8,797 nt of DNA from Candidatus Jordarchaeia archaeon (lineage in GTDB: Archaea; Asgardarchaeota; Jordiarchaeia; Jordiarchaeales; Freyrarchaeaceae): the NCBI GenBank assembly GCA_018383835.1, contig JAHAWR010000044.1, forward strand, positions 2,782 to 11,578, in the 5' to 3' direction. The position numbers and the translations under genes are program-made. How positions within the stretch are numbered: position 1 is the stretch's first letter; each line of letters starts with the position of its first letter. The notes below the pieces were generated by a model. That model was not told where the DNA came from. It saw only the letters and a list, made by a program, of their open reading frames with translations, and ran no database searches. Below, one piece after another: positions 1-7,444 of the stretch.

Positions 1-22
1 AGAGGTGGGGTGGACAGGAAAG

Positions 23-814
23 TTAAGGGATCGAAGAGGGGGCAGCTGCTAGAAGACGAAGCGCCTCTGCTTCTTTAAAGTGGAGCTTTCCTGTAACGAT
101 CAAAATATGGGGAGGGGGCCCAAAATCGTAGAAAAGGAGGTTTCGAGGAAAATCCGCCTTGATCATGGGTTTTTCGGATCCTACTCTCGCCGCGCCTACC
201 ATCAGAGTTTTCTCCAAGAGGGGGTCTTGGGGGGCTAATTTACGCTCTAATTCGAGTAGGATTGCTACTCCTTCGTTAACAGTCATGAAGCGTTCTTCTT
301 CAGCTTTAACATCAAGGAAAACTAAAGTATGTAATCCGCGCTCTATGTTCTCCCTCACAACGAAGTAGGGTGTCTCGGGGAAGTATTTTTCCTCAGGGAA
401 AGGTACTGTCACGGCTCTACCAAACTTATAGTTTTCTAACCCACACATGCTCGGGGCAGCTGAGTAAATAGATACGCCATGTATCACGCGAGTTTTCACT
501 CCAAGCTTTTCAGCTTCAAGTCTGAGGGCGACGTGCGTCGTAGCCACCATAGGGTCTCCAGGGACGAGAAGAACCACACGCCTTTTTCTCGCGCAAGAGA
601 GTATTTCAGCCGCGTTCTCTTCCACGTCTCTCCTAGTAAGAATGCGAACGTCCTTACCGACTAGGGCCTCTAAGGCATCCTTAGTTAACCCTCCCATGAC
701 GCTCGTGTAGGTTTCAAGATACACGTCATCTGCAGAGCGTGCGGCTTCCAGCCCTTTGAGAGTTATATCCCTGACGTCCCACAGGCCTAGGCCGACGAAG
801 ATAAGTTCCCCCAA
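23..814 (-). CDS. dphB: Diphthine synthase (diphthamide biosynthesis methyltransferase)
   Basis: This is a cytosolic SAM-dependent methyltransferase that methylates the modified histidine of elongation factor 2 during diphthamide synthesis. It shows the tetrapyrrole-methylase-like fold of the DphB family: an N-terminal FVGLGLWD strand-loop (about residues 6-13), the PGDPMVATTH loop (85-94) for SAM, and the HGVSIYSAAPSMCGLENYKFG region (112-132) typical of DphB. The open frame extends to a TTG at 829, but I prefer the TTG at 812-814. It has a strong GGGAGGT site (821-827) six bases upstream and gives the expected short N-terminus MGELIFVGLGL. The product is about 263 residues, normal for the family. 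It follows mtnA by about 22 bases on the same strand, so the two are probably cotranscribed although no pathway links them. The family call is very secure; the start is likely. Confidence 0.95.
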   Translation of the reverse strand: MGELIFVGLGLWDVRDITLKGLEAARSADDVYLETYTSVMGGLTKDALEALVGKDVRILTRRDVEENAAEILSCARKRRVVLLVPGDPMVATTHVALRLEAEKLGVKTRVIHGVSIYSAAPSMCGLENYKFGRAVTVPFPEEKYFPETPYFVVRENIERGLHTLVFLDVKAEEERFMTVNEGVAILLELERKLAPQDPLLEKTLMVGAARVGSEKPMIKADFPRNLLFYDFGPPPHILIVTGKLHFKEAEALRLLAAAPSSIP

Positions 815-836
815 AGAAAAACCTCCCAATTGGAGC

Positions 837-1892
837 TCACGTCCTAATTTTGTCCGGCTTGAAGATGCCCTTCTCAGTAACTATTAATGTGACATATTTT
901 GCAGGAGTCACGTCGAATGCAGGATTTTTTGCTCTAACGTCTGGATGTATCCTAACGCGGGCGGTTTCTCCCAACTCGGGATTATACCCCTTCACATGTG
1001 TGACTTCCTCCGGGAAGCGCTCTTCAACCTTTAAAGATGAGCTTGAAGAATCAAGGGTGGTGGTGGGTGCCGCAACTATGAAGGGAACCCCGTTTTCGTG
1101 CGCTGCAACTGCAAGCATATATGTTCCTATTTTGTTTATCACATCTCCGTTTGGAAGAATGCGGTCTGCCCCAACTAGGACAACGTCAATTTCCCCCCTC
1201 TGAAGATAGTAGCCAGCAGCAGCATCAACTATTAAGCAGTGGGGGACACCCTCTTGAGTTAGCTCCCAGCTGGTGAGTCTGCCTTGCAGCCAAGGACGAG
1301 TCTCTGTGACATAAACGAAGATATTTTTCCCTTGAGTGTGAGCGAAGCGAACTATGCTAAGTGCAGTTCCGTAATCCACCGTTCCCAGCGCGCCCGGATT
1401 ACAGTGAACTAGGATCCTTGCACCTTCAGATATTAGGCTGCTCCCCAGCTCACCTATTTTCCTGCAAGCTTCAACATTTTCTTGGGCGATTCTTCTCGCT
1501 TCATGGAGAACTGCTTGAGCAATGAGTTTTGAGGAGTACAGGCCCTCGCACGTCTCCAGGACGCGGGTGACCATATTTTTCATATCTACAGCTGTCGGTC
1601 TTGTGGCAAGAAAGCGAGCGGCCACCTTACTAAGGAGGGCTTTCAATTCATCCGGAGGGAGGGAGCAGTTTTGAATGGCTGCTTGAGCTAAACCGTAACA
1701 TGCGGTCACTCCTATGGCTGGTGCACCTCTGACCTTCATCGTCATTATGGCTTCAGCAACCTCCTCCACGTTTCTCGCCCTGTGTATTGAAAATTCAAAC
1801 GGGAGTGTCGTCTGGTCTATCATACACACTACGTCTTCTTCCATCCAGACTGTTTGGTATTCTTTTACCTCACCGCCAACTTTAACCTTCAT
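837..1892 (-). CDS. mtnA: S-methyl-5-thioribose-1-phosphate isomerase (aIF2B-like family)
   Basis: Converts methylthioribose-1-phosphate to methylthioribulose-1-phosphate in methionine salvage. The 351-residue length is typical of MtnA. Visible motifs are KVRGAPAIG (53-61), TRPTAVDM (98-104 region), HCNPGALGT (163-171) with the presumed catalytic Cys164, RLTSWEL (205-211), and GADRILPNGDVINKIGTY (241-258) with the presumed catalytic Asp242. The GADRI...NGDVINKIGTY pattern favours MtnA over the related ribose-1,5-bisphosphate isomerase or eIF2B-like regulators, although archaeal members of this superfamily are often confused. One deviation is that the usual TAVN(L)xW stretch reads TAVDMKN. The ATG at 1890-1892 is supported by a GGTGA site three bases upstream. 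It heads a probable two-gene operon with dphB. Confidence 0.88.
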   Translation of the reverse strand: MKVKVGGEVKEYQTVWMEEDVVCMIDQTTLPFEFSIHRARNVEEVAEAIMTMKVRGAPAIGVTACYGLAQAAIQNCSLPPDELKALLSKVAARFLATRPTAVDMKNMVTRVLETCEGLYSSKLIAQAVLHEARRIAQENVEACRKIGELGSSLISEGARILVHCNPGALGTVDYGTALSIVRFAHTQGKNIFVYVTETRPWLQGRLTSWELTQEGVPHCLIVDAAAGYYLQRGEIDVVLVGADRILPNGDVINKIGTYMLAVAAHENGVPFIVAAPTTTLDSSSSSLKVEERFPEEVTHVKGYNPELGETARVRIHPDVRAKNPAFDVTPAKYVTLIVTEKGIFKPDKIRT

Positions 1893-1966
1893 AGTTCACC
1901 ATCCCGCAAAGGAAGGCACCTAGCAGACGCCAAAAGGCCTCTACTCCAATTTTAACGATGATCTTG

Positions 1967-1979
1967 TATACTAAAAATT
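1967..1979 (-). promoter_or_regulatory. Possible TATA box for the mtnA-dphB operon
   Basis: The 100-base gap upstream of mtnA is GC-mixed except for an AT-rich block that reads AATTTTTAGTATA on the minus strand. Placing transcription start about 25 bases downstream would give a leader of roughly 50 bases. This rests on position and composition only. The block lies only about 15 bases after the stop of the upstream regulator gene, so readthrough from that gene is equally possible. Confidence 0.3.
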
Positions 1980-1993
1980 TCATGGGTGTGGGG

Positions 1994-2551
1994 TCACTTC
2001 TTATACGCGGAAATTAAGTCGATCTTGGTGATTATACCCACTATTTCCCCCTTATCCATGACCAGAACGGCGGGGTTTCCGCTTATTATAAGATGGCGTA
2101 CTACATCCACGCTCGTAGACGGATTCACGGTGGGGAAGCTCTCCTCCATAATTTCTTTAACTACCTTATCGAAGACGGCTTCACCTTCTGAGAGATATTT
2201 CATTATGGTGCCTTCGCTTACACTGCCAACCAAGCGCCCCCTATCTACGACTGGCAACTGCGATATGCTGTTTTTCTCCATGAGGCTGATAGCTTTCCTA
2301 ACTGTTTCATTGGCGGAGACCGATATGACTGGAGAGAACATTATGTCCTTAGCACAAACCTTATCTTTTTCAAACTCGCTCAGCGCGTTAACTATTTTTT
2401 TAAGCGTCGACAGACGGGGATCCACAGAGCCAGACTCTATCCTAGCGATTAATGATTGGCATACGCCAGCCATTCTTGCCAACTCCTCCTGCGTAACACC
2501 CAGACGCCTCCTCGCCCGCTTAAGATCCTCTGGCGAAGGAATGTAAAACAT
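1994..2551 (-). CDS. HTH (XRE-type) regulator with tandem CBS domains
   Basis: A small cytosolic protein of about 185 residues combining an N-terminal helix-turn-helix with a Bateman module. The HTH spans about residues 11-57, with LGVTQEELARMAGVCQSLIARIE as the recognisable XRE/Cro core. CBS1 spans about 65-120 (DIMFSPVISVSANETVRKAI...LPVVDRGRLVGSVS). CBS2 spans about 131-183 (EIMEESFPTVNPSTS...VLVMDKGEIVGIITKIDLI). CBS pairs bind adenosyl ligands such as AMP, ATP or SAM, so a ligand-sensing transcription factor is likely; the ligand cannot be read from sequence. The frame opens with GTG GTG CTG ATG. I chose the ATG at 2549-2551 because a GGTGGTG site precedes it and archaeal relatives start just before a PSPEDLK-like segment. 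It is divergent from hypF, and whether it regulates that gene is unknown. Confidence 0.88.
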   Translation of the reverse strand: MFYIPSPEDLKRARRRLGVTQEELARMAGVCQSLIARIESGSVDPRLSTLKKIVNALSEFEKDKVCAKDIMFSPVISVSANETVRKAISLMEKNSISQLPVVDRGRLVGSVSEGTIMKYLSEGEAVFDKVVKEIMEESFPTVNPSTSVDVVRHLIISGNPAVLVMDKGEIVGIITKIDLISAYKK

Positions 2552-2575
2552 CAGCACCACCTTTTTTAAAAAAAG

Positions 2576-2582
2576 AATAAAT
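2576..2582 (-). promoter_or_regulatory. Probable TATA box of the HTH-CBS gene
   Basis: On the minus strand ATTTATT lies about 26-32 bases upstream of the ATG at 2551. That would place transcription start at or a few bases before the coding region. An AT-rich run of T then A follows it. The assignment rests on spacing and composition. Confidence 0.4.
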
Positions 2583-2661
2583 GCTCCTTTCCCTACATCA
2601 ACTAAATAGATGAAAGTTTGCTTTTAATTTTTTCATGGGAGTTATTTGTTTTAAACTGGAA

Positions 2662-2674
2662 GGAAATTTATAGG
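2662..2674 (+). promoter_or_regulatory. Probable BRE/TATA promoter of hypF
   Basis: The stretch GGAAATTTATAGG has a purine-rich BRE-like flank followed by a TTTATA core, the usual archaeal pattern. Transcription would start near 2695, giving a leader of about 30 bases that contains the GGAAGGGTT ribosome-binding region at 2711-2719 just before the GTG start. Confidence 0.5.
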
Positions 2675-2724
2675 AAATTTGAGTCGTTAACGTTGAGGAC
2701 GCAACACCTCGGAAGGGTTGCAGT

Positions 2725-5040
2725 GTGGAGAAAAGATGCGAAATCTTGTGCAGCGGAGTGGTTCAAGGAGTTGGCATGCGCCCCTTCGTGTACCGAATAG
2801 CGGTCAAAAACAACCTTGTAGGCTACGTCCTTAACTTAGGAGATGCAGGAGTAAAAATAGTGGTTGAAGGAGAAGAAAGAAACATTAGAAAGTTTATGAG
2901 AGAGCTTAGAGAAAAGAAGCCGCCACTAGCAAGGTTCGAAAAGATAAAAGTAAAGTGGGGGAGGGCCTGCGGGGAATTCAAAACATTCACTATAGAAAAA
3001 AGCAGCGACGAAAGAGTGCTTGAAAGCTCCTACATACCTCCAGATGTGGCGATCTGCGACAACTGCATACGGGACATGCTGAATCCCGATGACAGGCACT
3101 ACAGGTACGCGTTTACGTGCTGCGCTGACTGTGGCCCAAGATACACTTCAATAATGGGATTACCCTACGATAGAGAGTTAACCACGATGCGAAATTTCCC
3201 CCTCTGCCCCTACTGCATGGAGGAGTATGCGAACCCGATGGATAGAAGATACCACGCTCAAGGAATATGCTGCCCCCTCTGTGGCCCAAAAATCACGCTC
3301 CACGCGAGAGGTGGCGAACCCATAAGCTGCATGGATCCCATAGCGGAGGCAGCTAAACTGATAAACGAAGGAGCCATAGTGGCCGTGAAAGGGATAGGGG
3401 GAAGTCATCTAGTGGCGCTCACGACAGATGACGAGTGTGTACTTAAGTTAAGGCAGAGGAAGAGAGACAGGAAGTACAAGCCCTTCGCCGTCATGTCTCT
3501 GAGCCTCGACGAAGTAAGGAAGTACGCGGAGGTCAGCCAAAGGGAGGAGGAGGTTCTGACATCCTTTAGGCGCCCCATAGTGCTACTCAGGAAGAAAGAT
3601 GACTTTCCACTTTCTGAATGGATTAGTCCTGGACTACACAACATAGGCGTAATGCTCCCATACTCGGGATTACACATCCTCTTGCTACAGGAGGTCGTAG
3701 ATCCTGCAGTCATAATGACAAGCGGCAACATATCAGGGAAGCCCATAGCTGCAAGCAACGAGGAAATCATCACACAACTCAGTAGCCTAGCAGACTACTT
3801 CTTGCTCCACAACAGAGTGATATACCAGAGGTGTGACGACTCCGTCGTAAAAGTAGTGGACGGAAAAACCAAACTGATACGTAGGTCTAGAGGCTACGTG
3901 CCGGAACCTATAGAAACACGTATCCCATATAAGGGAAGCGGCATACTGGCAGTTGGATCAGAACTAACAGTAACTGTAGCCGTCATGAAACGGAACAAGT
4001 GCTACGTCAGTCAACACATAGGCGACGTTTCAGGCGACCTTGACATGGTGGAGTTCCACGAAAGCGTCGTAATCCACTTGCTAAAGCTTCTGAACGTAAA
4101 GCCTGAAGCCATAGCATGTGACCTGCATCCCCGATTCGTGACGACCAGAATCGCAGAGGAGTACGCTGAAAGGTGGCAGGTTCCTGTTGTAAGGGTTCAG
4201 CATCATCACGCTCACGCAACTGCATTAAAGGCGGAGCACAACATAAACGAGCCCATAGTCTGCATAGCAAGCGACGGCGTCGGCTACGGGCCAGATGGAA
4301 CAATATGGGGTGGAGAAATTTTGCTATCAGACTACTCGTCAAGTGAAAGACTTGGACACCTTGCCCCCCAAATCATGCCTGGAGGCGACCAAGCAACCAA
4401 GTATCCCATGAGGATGGCGGCGTCAATTCTTAGCCGTATCCTATCAAATAGCGAACTGAGAGAGATTCTCACATCAAGGTACATTGACGGGTTCAAGTAT
4501 GGAGAAAGAGAGGTGGAATTTGTCCTGAAGATGACAAGGGAAGCTAGGGGACCAATCACAACTAGCACAGGACGCGTCCTAGATGCCATAGCGGCCCTGC
4601 TGAGAATCTGCATGGAGAAAACATATCAAGGAGAGCCGGCGATGAGGCTGGAGGCTGCAGCCGCAAGGGGCAAGCCAACCATAAAAATAGAGCCTAAAGT
4701 CTATCGTTCAAATGGACAATACGTACTGGATACATCTCAAATACTCTTCGAAGTACTACAAGCATCAGAAAAAGAGAGAGTCGAAAACCTAGCGGCGTCC
4801 GCCCAGCACGCTGTAGCGATAGGACTAGCGGATATCGCGGTGAACGTGGCGCAGGATGAAGGGGTTAAATTTGTGGGGTTTACAGGGGGCGTGGCATACA
4901 ACGAAGCCATAACAAGAACTATAAGGGAATACGTCAAAGGAAGTGGGCTAGTTTTCATAGAGCACTCAGTTACACCTCCGGGCGATGCTGGAGTAAGCAT
5001 AGGGCAGGTGATAACAGCAGCGTGCAGACTATTAAGTTAA
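2725..5040 (+). CDS. hypF: Carbamoyltransferase HypF, [NiFe]-hydrogenase maturation
   Basis: HypF uses carbamoyl phosphate and ATP to carbamoylate the C-terminal cysteine of HypE, the first step in making the cyanide ligands of the [NiFe] centre. All modules are present in order. The acylphosphatase domain covers residues 1-92, with VVQGVGMRPFVYRIA and Asn37. Two zinc-finger pairs follow: CDNC at 111-114 with CADC at 133-136, and CPYC at 161-164 with CPLC at 183-186. A YrdC-like domain covers about 205-390 (KLRQRKRDRKYKPFA at 241-255). The Kae1-like carbamoyltransferase domain covers about 405-771, with VQHHHAHA at 491-498, SDGVGYGPDGTIWGGE at 516-531 and a late FTGGVAYNEAI. The length of 771 is normal and the gene appears intact. 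The start is GTG, supported by GGAAGGGTT. Its stop overlaps that of the convergent gene ending at 5037. No other hyp or hydrogenase gene lies in the window. Confidence 0.97.
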   Translation: MEKRCEILCSGVVQGVGMRPFVYRIAVKNNLVGYVLNLGDAGVKIVVEGEERNIRKFMRELREKKPPLARFEKIKVKWGRACGEFKTFTIEKSSDERVLESSYIPPDVAICDNCIRDMLNPDDRHYRYAFTCCADCGPRYTSIMGLPYDRELTTMRNFPLCPYCMEEYANPMDRRYHAQGICCPLCGPKITLHARGGEPISCMDPIAEAAKLINEGAIVAVKGIGGSHLVALTTDDECVLKLRQRKRDRKYKPFAVMSLSLDEVRKYAEVSQREEEVLTSFRRPIVLLRKKDDFPLSEWISPGLHNIGVMLPYSGLHILLLQEVVDPAVIMTSGNISGKPIAASNEEIITQLSSLADYFLLHNRVIYQRCDDSVVKVVDGKTKLIRRSRGYVPEPIETRIPYKGSGILAVGSELTVTVAVMKRNKCYVSQHIGDVSGDLDMVEFHESVVIHLLKLLNVKPEAIACDLHPRFVTTRIAEEYAERWQVPVVRVQHHHAHATALKAEHNINEPIVCIASDGVGYGPDGTIWGGEILLSDYSSSERLGHLAPQIMPGGDQATKYPMRMAASILSRILSNSELREILTSRYIDGFKYGEREVEFVLKMTREARGPITTSTGRVLDAIAALLRICMEKTYQGEPAMRLEAAAARGKPTIKIEPKVYRSNGQYVLDTSQILFEVLQASEKERVENLAASAQHAVAIGLADIAVNVAQDEGVKFVGFTGGVAYNEAITRTIREYVKGSGLVFIEHSVTPPGDAGVSIGQVITAACRLLS

Positions 5041-5549
5041 ATGCCGCTGACCATCATAAACGGTTTGGCGTACTCCTCGACCAGCCGGATCAACTGCTCC
5101 TCTAGTTTTTTAAGGTAAGGGCTGTGTTCCCCGTACTCTAACCCCATTCTCTCACGGTAACTTGAGACAAGGTTTGAAAGCTCAAGGTAGGGCGCCAGGT
5201 TTGGAGAGTCCAGTAGCCCAACGTACCCTAGGAGAATTAACGTGTAAATGGATCTCAGAACATTCCTGCAGGCCTGCCCGAGCACACGTCTGAAGGCACC
5301 TTTCGTGACGCCACGTACAAGGCGAGGCCTTCGCCGCCCTCTTGCATTTCTAGAAGACCTCAGAAGGCCCTTGAGGGAGTACTGGGTTTCCCTTCCAGCA
5401 TTCTCGTCCAGAAGGAAATGGATGATTAGTGTTTCGAACTGTATTCGGGTGAGGTTGGAGGATGCTAAGAGGCGTGAAACAAGGGGGTCGCTGAGAATGC
5501 GATGCAAAGAACTCTCTAACTCGCTTAGTTCGATGCCAGCCTCGTCCAA
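5037..5549 (-). CDS. Basic, possibly DNA-binding protein of unknown family
   Basis: I do not recognise this 170-residue protein. It is predicted to be mostly helical. The centre (about 58-85) is very basic, with SLKGLLRSSRNARGRRRPR followed by RGVTKGAFRRVLGQACRNVLRSIYTLILLGYVGL (79-112). The latter reads like a helix-turn-helix followed by a hydrophobic helix, so DNA binding is plausible but not shown. The C-terminal 40 residues look like an amphipathic helix. The start is TTG at 5547-5549, preceded by a GAGGGTGG site that overlaps the last codons of the upstream gene, which ends only three bases away; translational coupling is likely. It is the last gene of a minus-strand cluster with the AAA+ ATPase, and its stop codon overlaps that of hypF. 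Confidence 0.75.
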   Translation of the reverse strand: MDEAGIELSELESSLHRILSDPLVSRLLASSNLTRIQFETLIIHFLLDENAGRETQYSLKGLLRSSRNARGRRRPRLVRGVTKGAFRRVLGQACRNVLRSIYTLILLGYVGLLDSPNLAPYLELSNLVSSYRERMGLEYGEHSPYLKKLEEQLIRLVEEYAKPFMMVSGI

Positions 5550-5552
5550 CTC

Positions 5553-5984
5553 TTAGCCACCCTCAACCTTCGACTTGCCAAGTGCAGCGTACTGCTCCTC
5601 CAAAAGCTGGAATAACCCGAGCTCCTTCAGCTCTGACTCGTCAAACACTGCCTTCATCCTCTCAAGTATTGCGAGCCTGCAGAAGACCGTTGCCCCGCGT
5701 TCCCCAAATCTCCTCTTAAGCAAGGAGATGAAGCTACTAGGCAACCTCACATTGAAGTTTTGGTCCAGTCTGGTCTTAGGATCTTTCCTGATGTAAATGA
5801 TTTTCTCCACTACTTGGACGGGTAAAGATGCCTTTCCTCTCTCATCCACACTTAAAGATAAGGAGGCCACTGCCGAACCAGTTACGGCGCCTCCCTCACG
5901 ACTTAAATCCTCAATGGGCTGCGGAGGCAGCCCATATCGTTCCTGCTCCTTAACCTTCTTCGCTATATCAACTAGCCGCGTCAT
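5553..5984 (-). CDS. Small protein with possible ribbon-helix-helix domain
   Basis: A 143-residue protein that I cannot assign to a named family. Residues about 1-70 are loosely structured, with a short strand-like run VQVVEKIIYIRKD (57-68). Residues 75-113 read QNFNVRLPSS (a strand with the LP.. turn seen in many RHH proteins), then FISLLKRRFGERGA and TVFCRLAILERMKAVF as two helices, matching the strand-helix-helix order of Arc/MetJ/CopG-type DNA-binding dimers. The C-terminus (115-135) is acidic and helical. The ATG at 5982-5984 has a GGTGGGAGA site directly upstream. A perfect GATATCGATATC palindrome lies 23-34 bases before the start and could be its own operator. It is three bases from the next gene and 50 bases after the AAA+ gene, so it sits in the middle of a three-gene cluster. 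The RHH call is inferred from pattern only. Confidence 0.75.
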   Translation of the reverse strand: MTRLVDIAKKVKEQERYGLPPQPIEDLSREGGAVTGSAVASLSLSVDERGKASLPVQVVEKIIYIRKDPKTRLDQNFNVRLPSSFISLLKRRFGERGATVFCRLAILERMKAVFDESELKELGLFQLLEEQYAALGKSKVEGG

Positions 5985-6006
5985 TCTCCCACCAACATCG
6001 ATACGT

Positions 6007-6018
6007 GATATCGATATC
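6007..6018. promoter_or_regulatory. GATATCGATATC palindrome, candidate operator
   Basis: A perfect 12-base palindrome made of two GATATC units lies 23-34 bases upstream of the RHH-like gene on the minus strand. This is where a repressor would block a promoter or leader. GATATC also occurs just upstream of the AAA+ gene and as an inverted pair upstream of the 123-residue gene. A site for a cluster-encoded regulator is plausible but untested. Confidence 0.45.
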
Positions 6019-6034
6019 TGAAAATGATGTCGGA

Positions 6035-7090
6035 CTACTCGGGAACCTCCTCAATGCACGGTAAAGCGTCCACTAGGGCTCCATCAATCACTGGGCTTCC
6101 ACCGTCCTTGAACCGGTTAGCGGCAACGAATACTGCTTGATTACAAAGCATGCGAAGGTCACGCCCCACACCCACTGACTTCCGCCTCAGGGCTGGGATC
6201 GCGTCCTCAGTGAATGGGTGTATTTCGAAGGACGACTCGTCGAACTCCTTGAGGCGGCCACTAGCCCAGTATAGCCTCCTGCCAATAAACTCCCTGACGC
6301 CCCGCTCGTCCAATGGTTCAAGCTCAATCTCCCAACACCTGTCGTAGAGGTGAGGGACGCCTTCCCTGAGACCTATGGCATGAGTCTTCGTACCTGTTAA
6401 GACGAGCATACATATCATCTGGTCTTCATCGCCTTCCTCCGCGATCCGCCTAATCGCCTCAATCTCTCCCTCGTTAAGTTTCACCTTCTTAAGCTTAAGG
6501 AAGCGCTTGAACTCGTCCTCCTCCTCGATCATGAACCTCTTGGCGTCCTTCAATGTTAAGTCGCCGACCTCCTTAATCTTAATGAAAACCTCGACATCAT
6601 TCTCGCGTAAATCATCTATGAATATCAATGTAAGATATCCGGTCAAAAGATATCGAAGCATGATATCATACTTGACTAGCATGTAAATGTCTTCAGCGTT
6701 AGCTGAGCGAGGATAGGGAATCTTAAGCTTCTTCGCCAAGACCTCAGCCATCTGCCTCACGTAAAGCTTACTCTGAGACACCATCACAGGATAAAAGCGA
6801 TACTCCGGGTTATCCTGCCTAGAAAGCTCTAGTAGATCCCCGTAAATCAACTCGAGAAGCGTCGTCTTACCCATACCTGGAAATTTACTGGTTATCAAGA
6901 TGTGCCGCTCCCTAGCCTTAATGTAATCATCGATCTCCACTATCACATCATGAGAGGCCACGAAGAGTTCAGGGTCACTAAGGCGGACGCTTGAAAACGG
7001 ATTCCATCTCCACCCGAAGAGAGAGTAGTACGCGTTCCTAACCTCAGCCACAGAAGGGTAAATACGGCCAACAGCGCCTACGCGCTCCAT
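6035..7090 (-). CDS. AAA+ ATPase, ExeA/TniB/Cdc6-like, without winged helix
   Basis: A P-loop ATPase of about 351 residues. An N-terminal YSLFGWRWNPF (about 22-32) resembles the FG...PPF opening of ExeA-like ATPases. Walker A is SKFPGMGKTT (68-77), with Lys in place of the first Gly. Walker B is LIFIDD (155-160), a sensor-1-like strand is LVLTGTKTH (about 230-237), and a sensor-2-like GRDLRMLCNQA begins near 309. Between Walker B and sensor 1 is a long charged helical insert (about 162-225). The chain ends about 40 residues after sensor 2, so the C-terminal winged helix of Orc1/Cdc6 is missing. The frame extends to 7189, but the extra 33 hydrophobic residues look non-coding. The ATG at 7088-7090 has a GGGGTGAT site and is preferred. 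It leads the cluster with the RHH-like and basic proteins. The AAA+ call is firm; the role is unknown. Confidence 0.88.
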   Translation of the reverse strand: MERVGAVGRIYPSVAEVRNAYYSLFGWRWNPFSSVRLSDPELFVASHDVIVEIDDYIKARERHILITSKFPGMGKTTLLELIYGDLLELSRQDNPEYRFYPVMVSQSKLYVRQMAEVLAKKLKIPYPRSANAEDIYMLVKYDIMLRYLLTGYLTLIFIDDLRENDVEVFIKIKEVGDLTLKDAKRFMIEEEDEFKRFLKLKKVKLNEGEIEAIRRIAEEGDEDQMICMLVLTGTKTHAIGLREGVPHLYDRCWEIELEPLDERGVREFIGRRLYWASGRLKEFDESSFEIHPFTEDAIPALRRKSVGVGRDLRMLCNQAVFVAANRFKDGGSPVIDGALVDALPCIEEVPE

Positions 7091-7227
7091 GCAATCACCC
7101 CGATATCCGATAGCGAAACCCGAAAAAGATAGCAGAATTCCAATATCAATAGCAGGAAATGATGCATGAAAGCAAAGGAGAAAAAGCATTGTAACACCTC
7201 AGAAATACAAAGGTAATACGAGGGGGA

Positions 7228-7265
7228 AGAGCCGGGCAGCTGAGGGCAACACAAGCTGAGGCTCT
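7228..7265. other. Two-part inverted repeat (possible RNA hairpin)
   Basis: AGAGCC at 7228-7233 pairs with GGCTCT at 7260-7265. Inside it CAGCT at 7237-7241 pairs with AGCTG at 7254-7258, leaving a small asymmetric internal loop and a loop of about 12 bases. It lies between the 123-residue gene and the AAA+ gene, so it could be a 3'-end structure, a leader element or a small RNA. A chance occurrence is not excluded. Confidence 0.35.
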
Positions 7266-7424
7266 AGATCACACCAAGTAGAAACCAGAGGGGAGGAGGG
7301 TTTACAAAAAAGTATACCAGCAAGGTTCAGGGAAAAAGAGAGACGTTAAACGAAAAAGATAAATGCCAGAAACATGAGGGCAATACGTTGAAAATATAAA
7401 GAGAATACGTGAGGCCCAGATTTT

Positions 7425-7442
7425 TTGGAACATGTGTTCTAA
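7425..7442 (-). repeat. Copy 1 of 18-bp palindrome (imperfect)
   Basis: Plus strand TTGGAACATGTGTTCTAA: 8-base arms around a TG centre, with one mismatch between the arms. It differs at one base from the reverse complement of the copy at 8152-8169. It begins two bases after the stop codon (7445-7447) of the 123-residue gene in that gene's direction. Confidence 0.8.
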
Positions 7443-7444
7443 CA

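Larger units (their letters stand above)
7091..7444. other. 354-base intergenic stretch, purine-rich on the plus strand
   Basis: No convincing gene lies here. On the plus strand, positions 7201-7420 are about 72 percent purine by my count (about 158 of 220), although both flanking genes are on the minus strand. It contains the ribosome binding site and a GATATC (7102-7107) for the AAA+ gene, a two-part hairpin at 7228-7265, and a repeated AATACGT (7382, 7404). No tRNA or C/D-box RNA could be recognised. Confidence 0.5.

Noticed and set aside
7091..7189. Open reading frame extension of the AAA+ protein that could be read as an N-terminal membrane segment.
   Set aside because: The 33 extra residues have no ribosome site, while the ATG at 7088-7090 has a good GGGGTGAT site. 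The hydrophobicity is an artefact of reading noncoding DNA.
7228..7350. A tRNA gene beginning at GCCGGG with a GGTTCA-like segment near 7345.
   Set aside because: No acceptor, anticodon or T-arm pairing can be drawn at the required distances.
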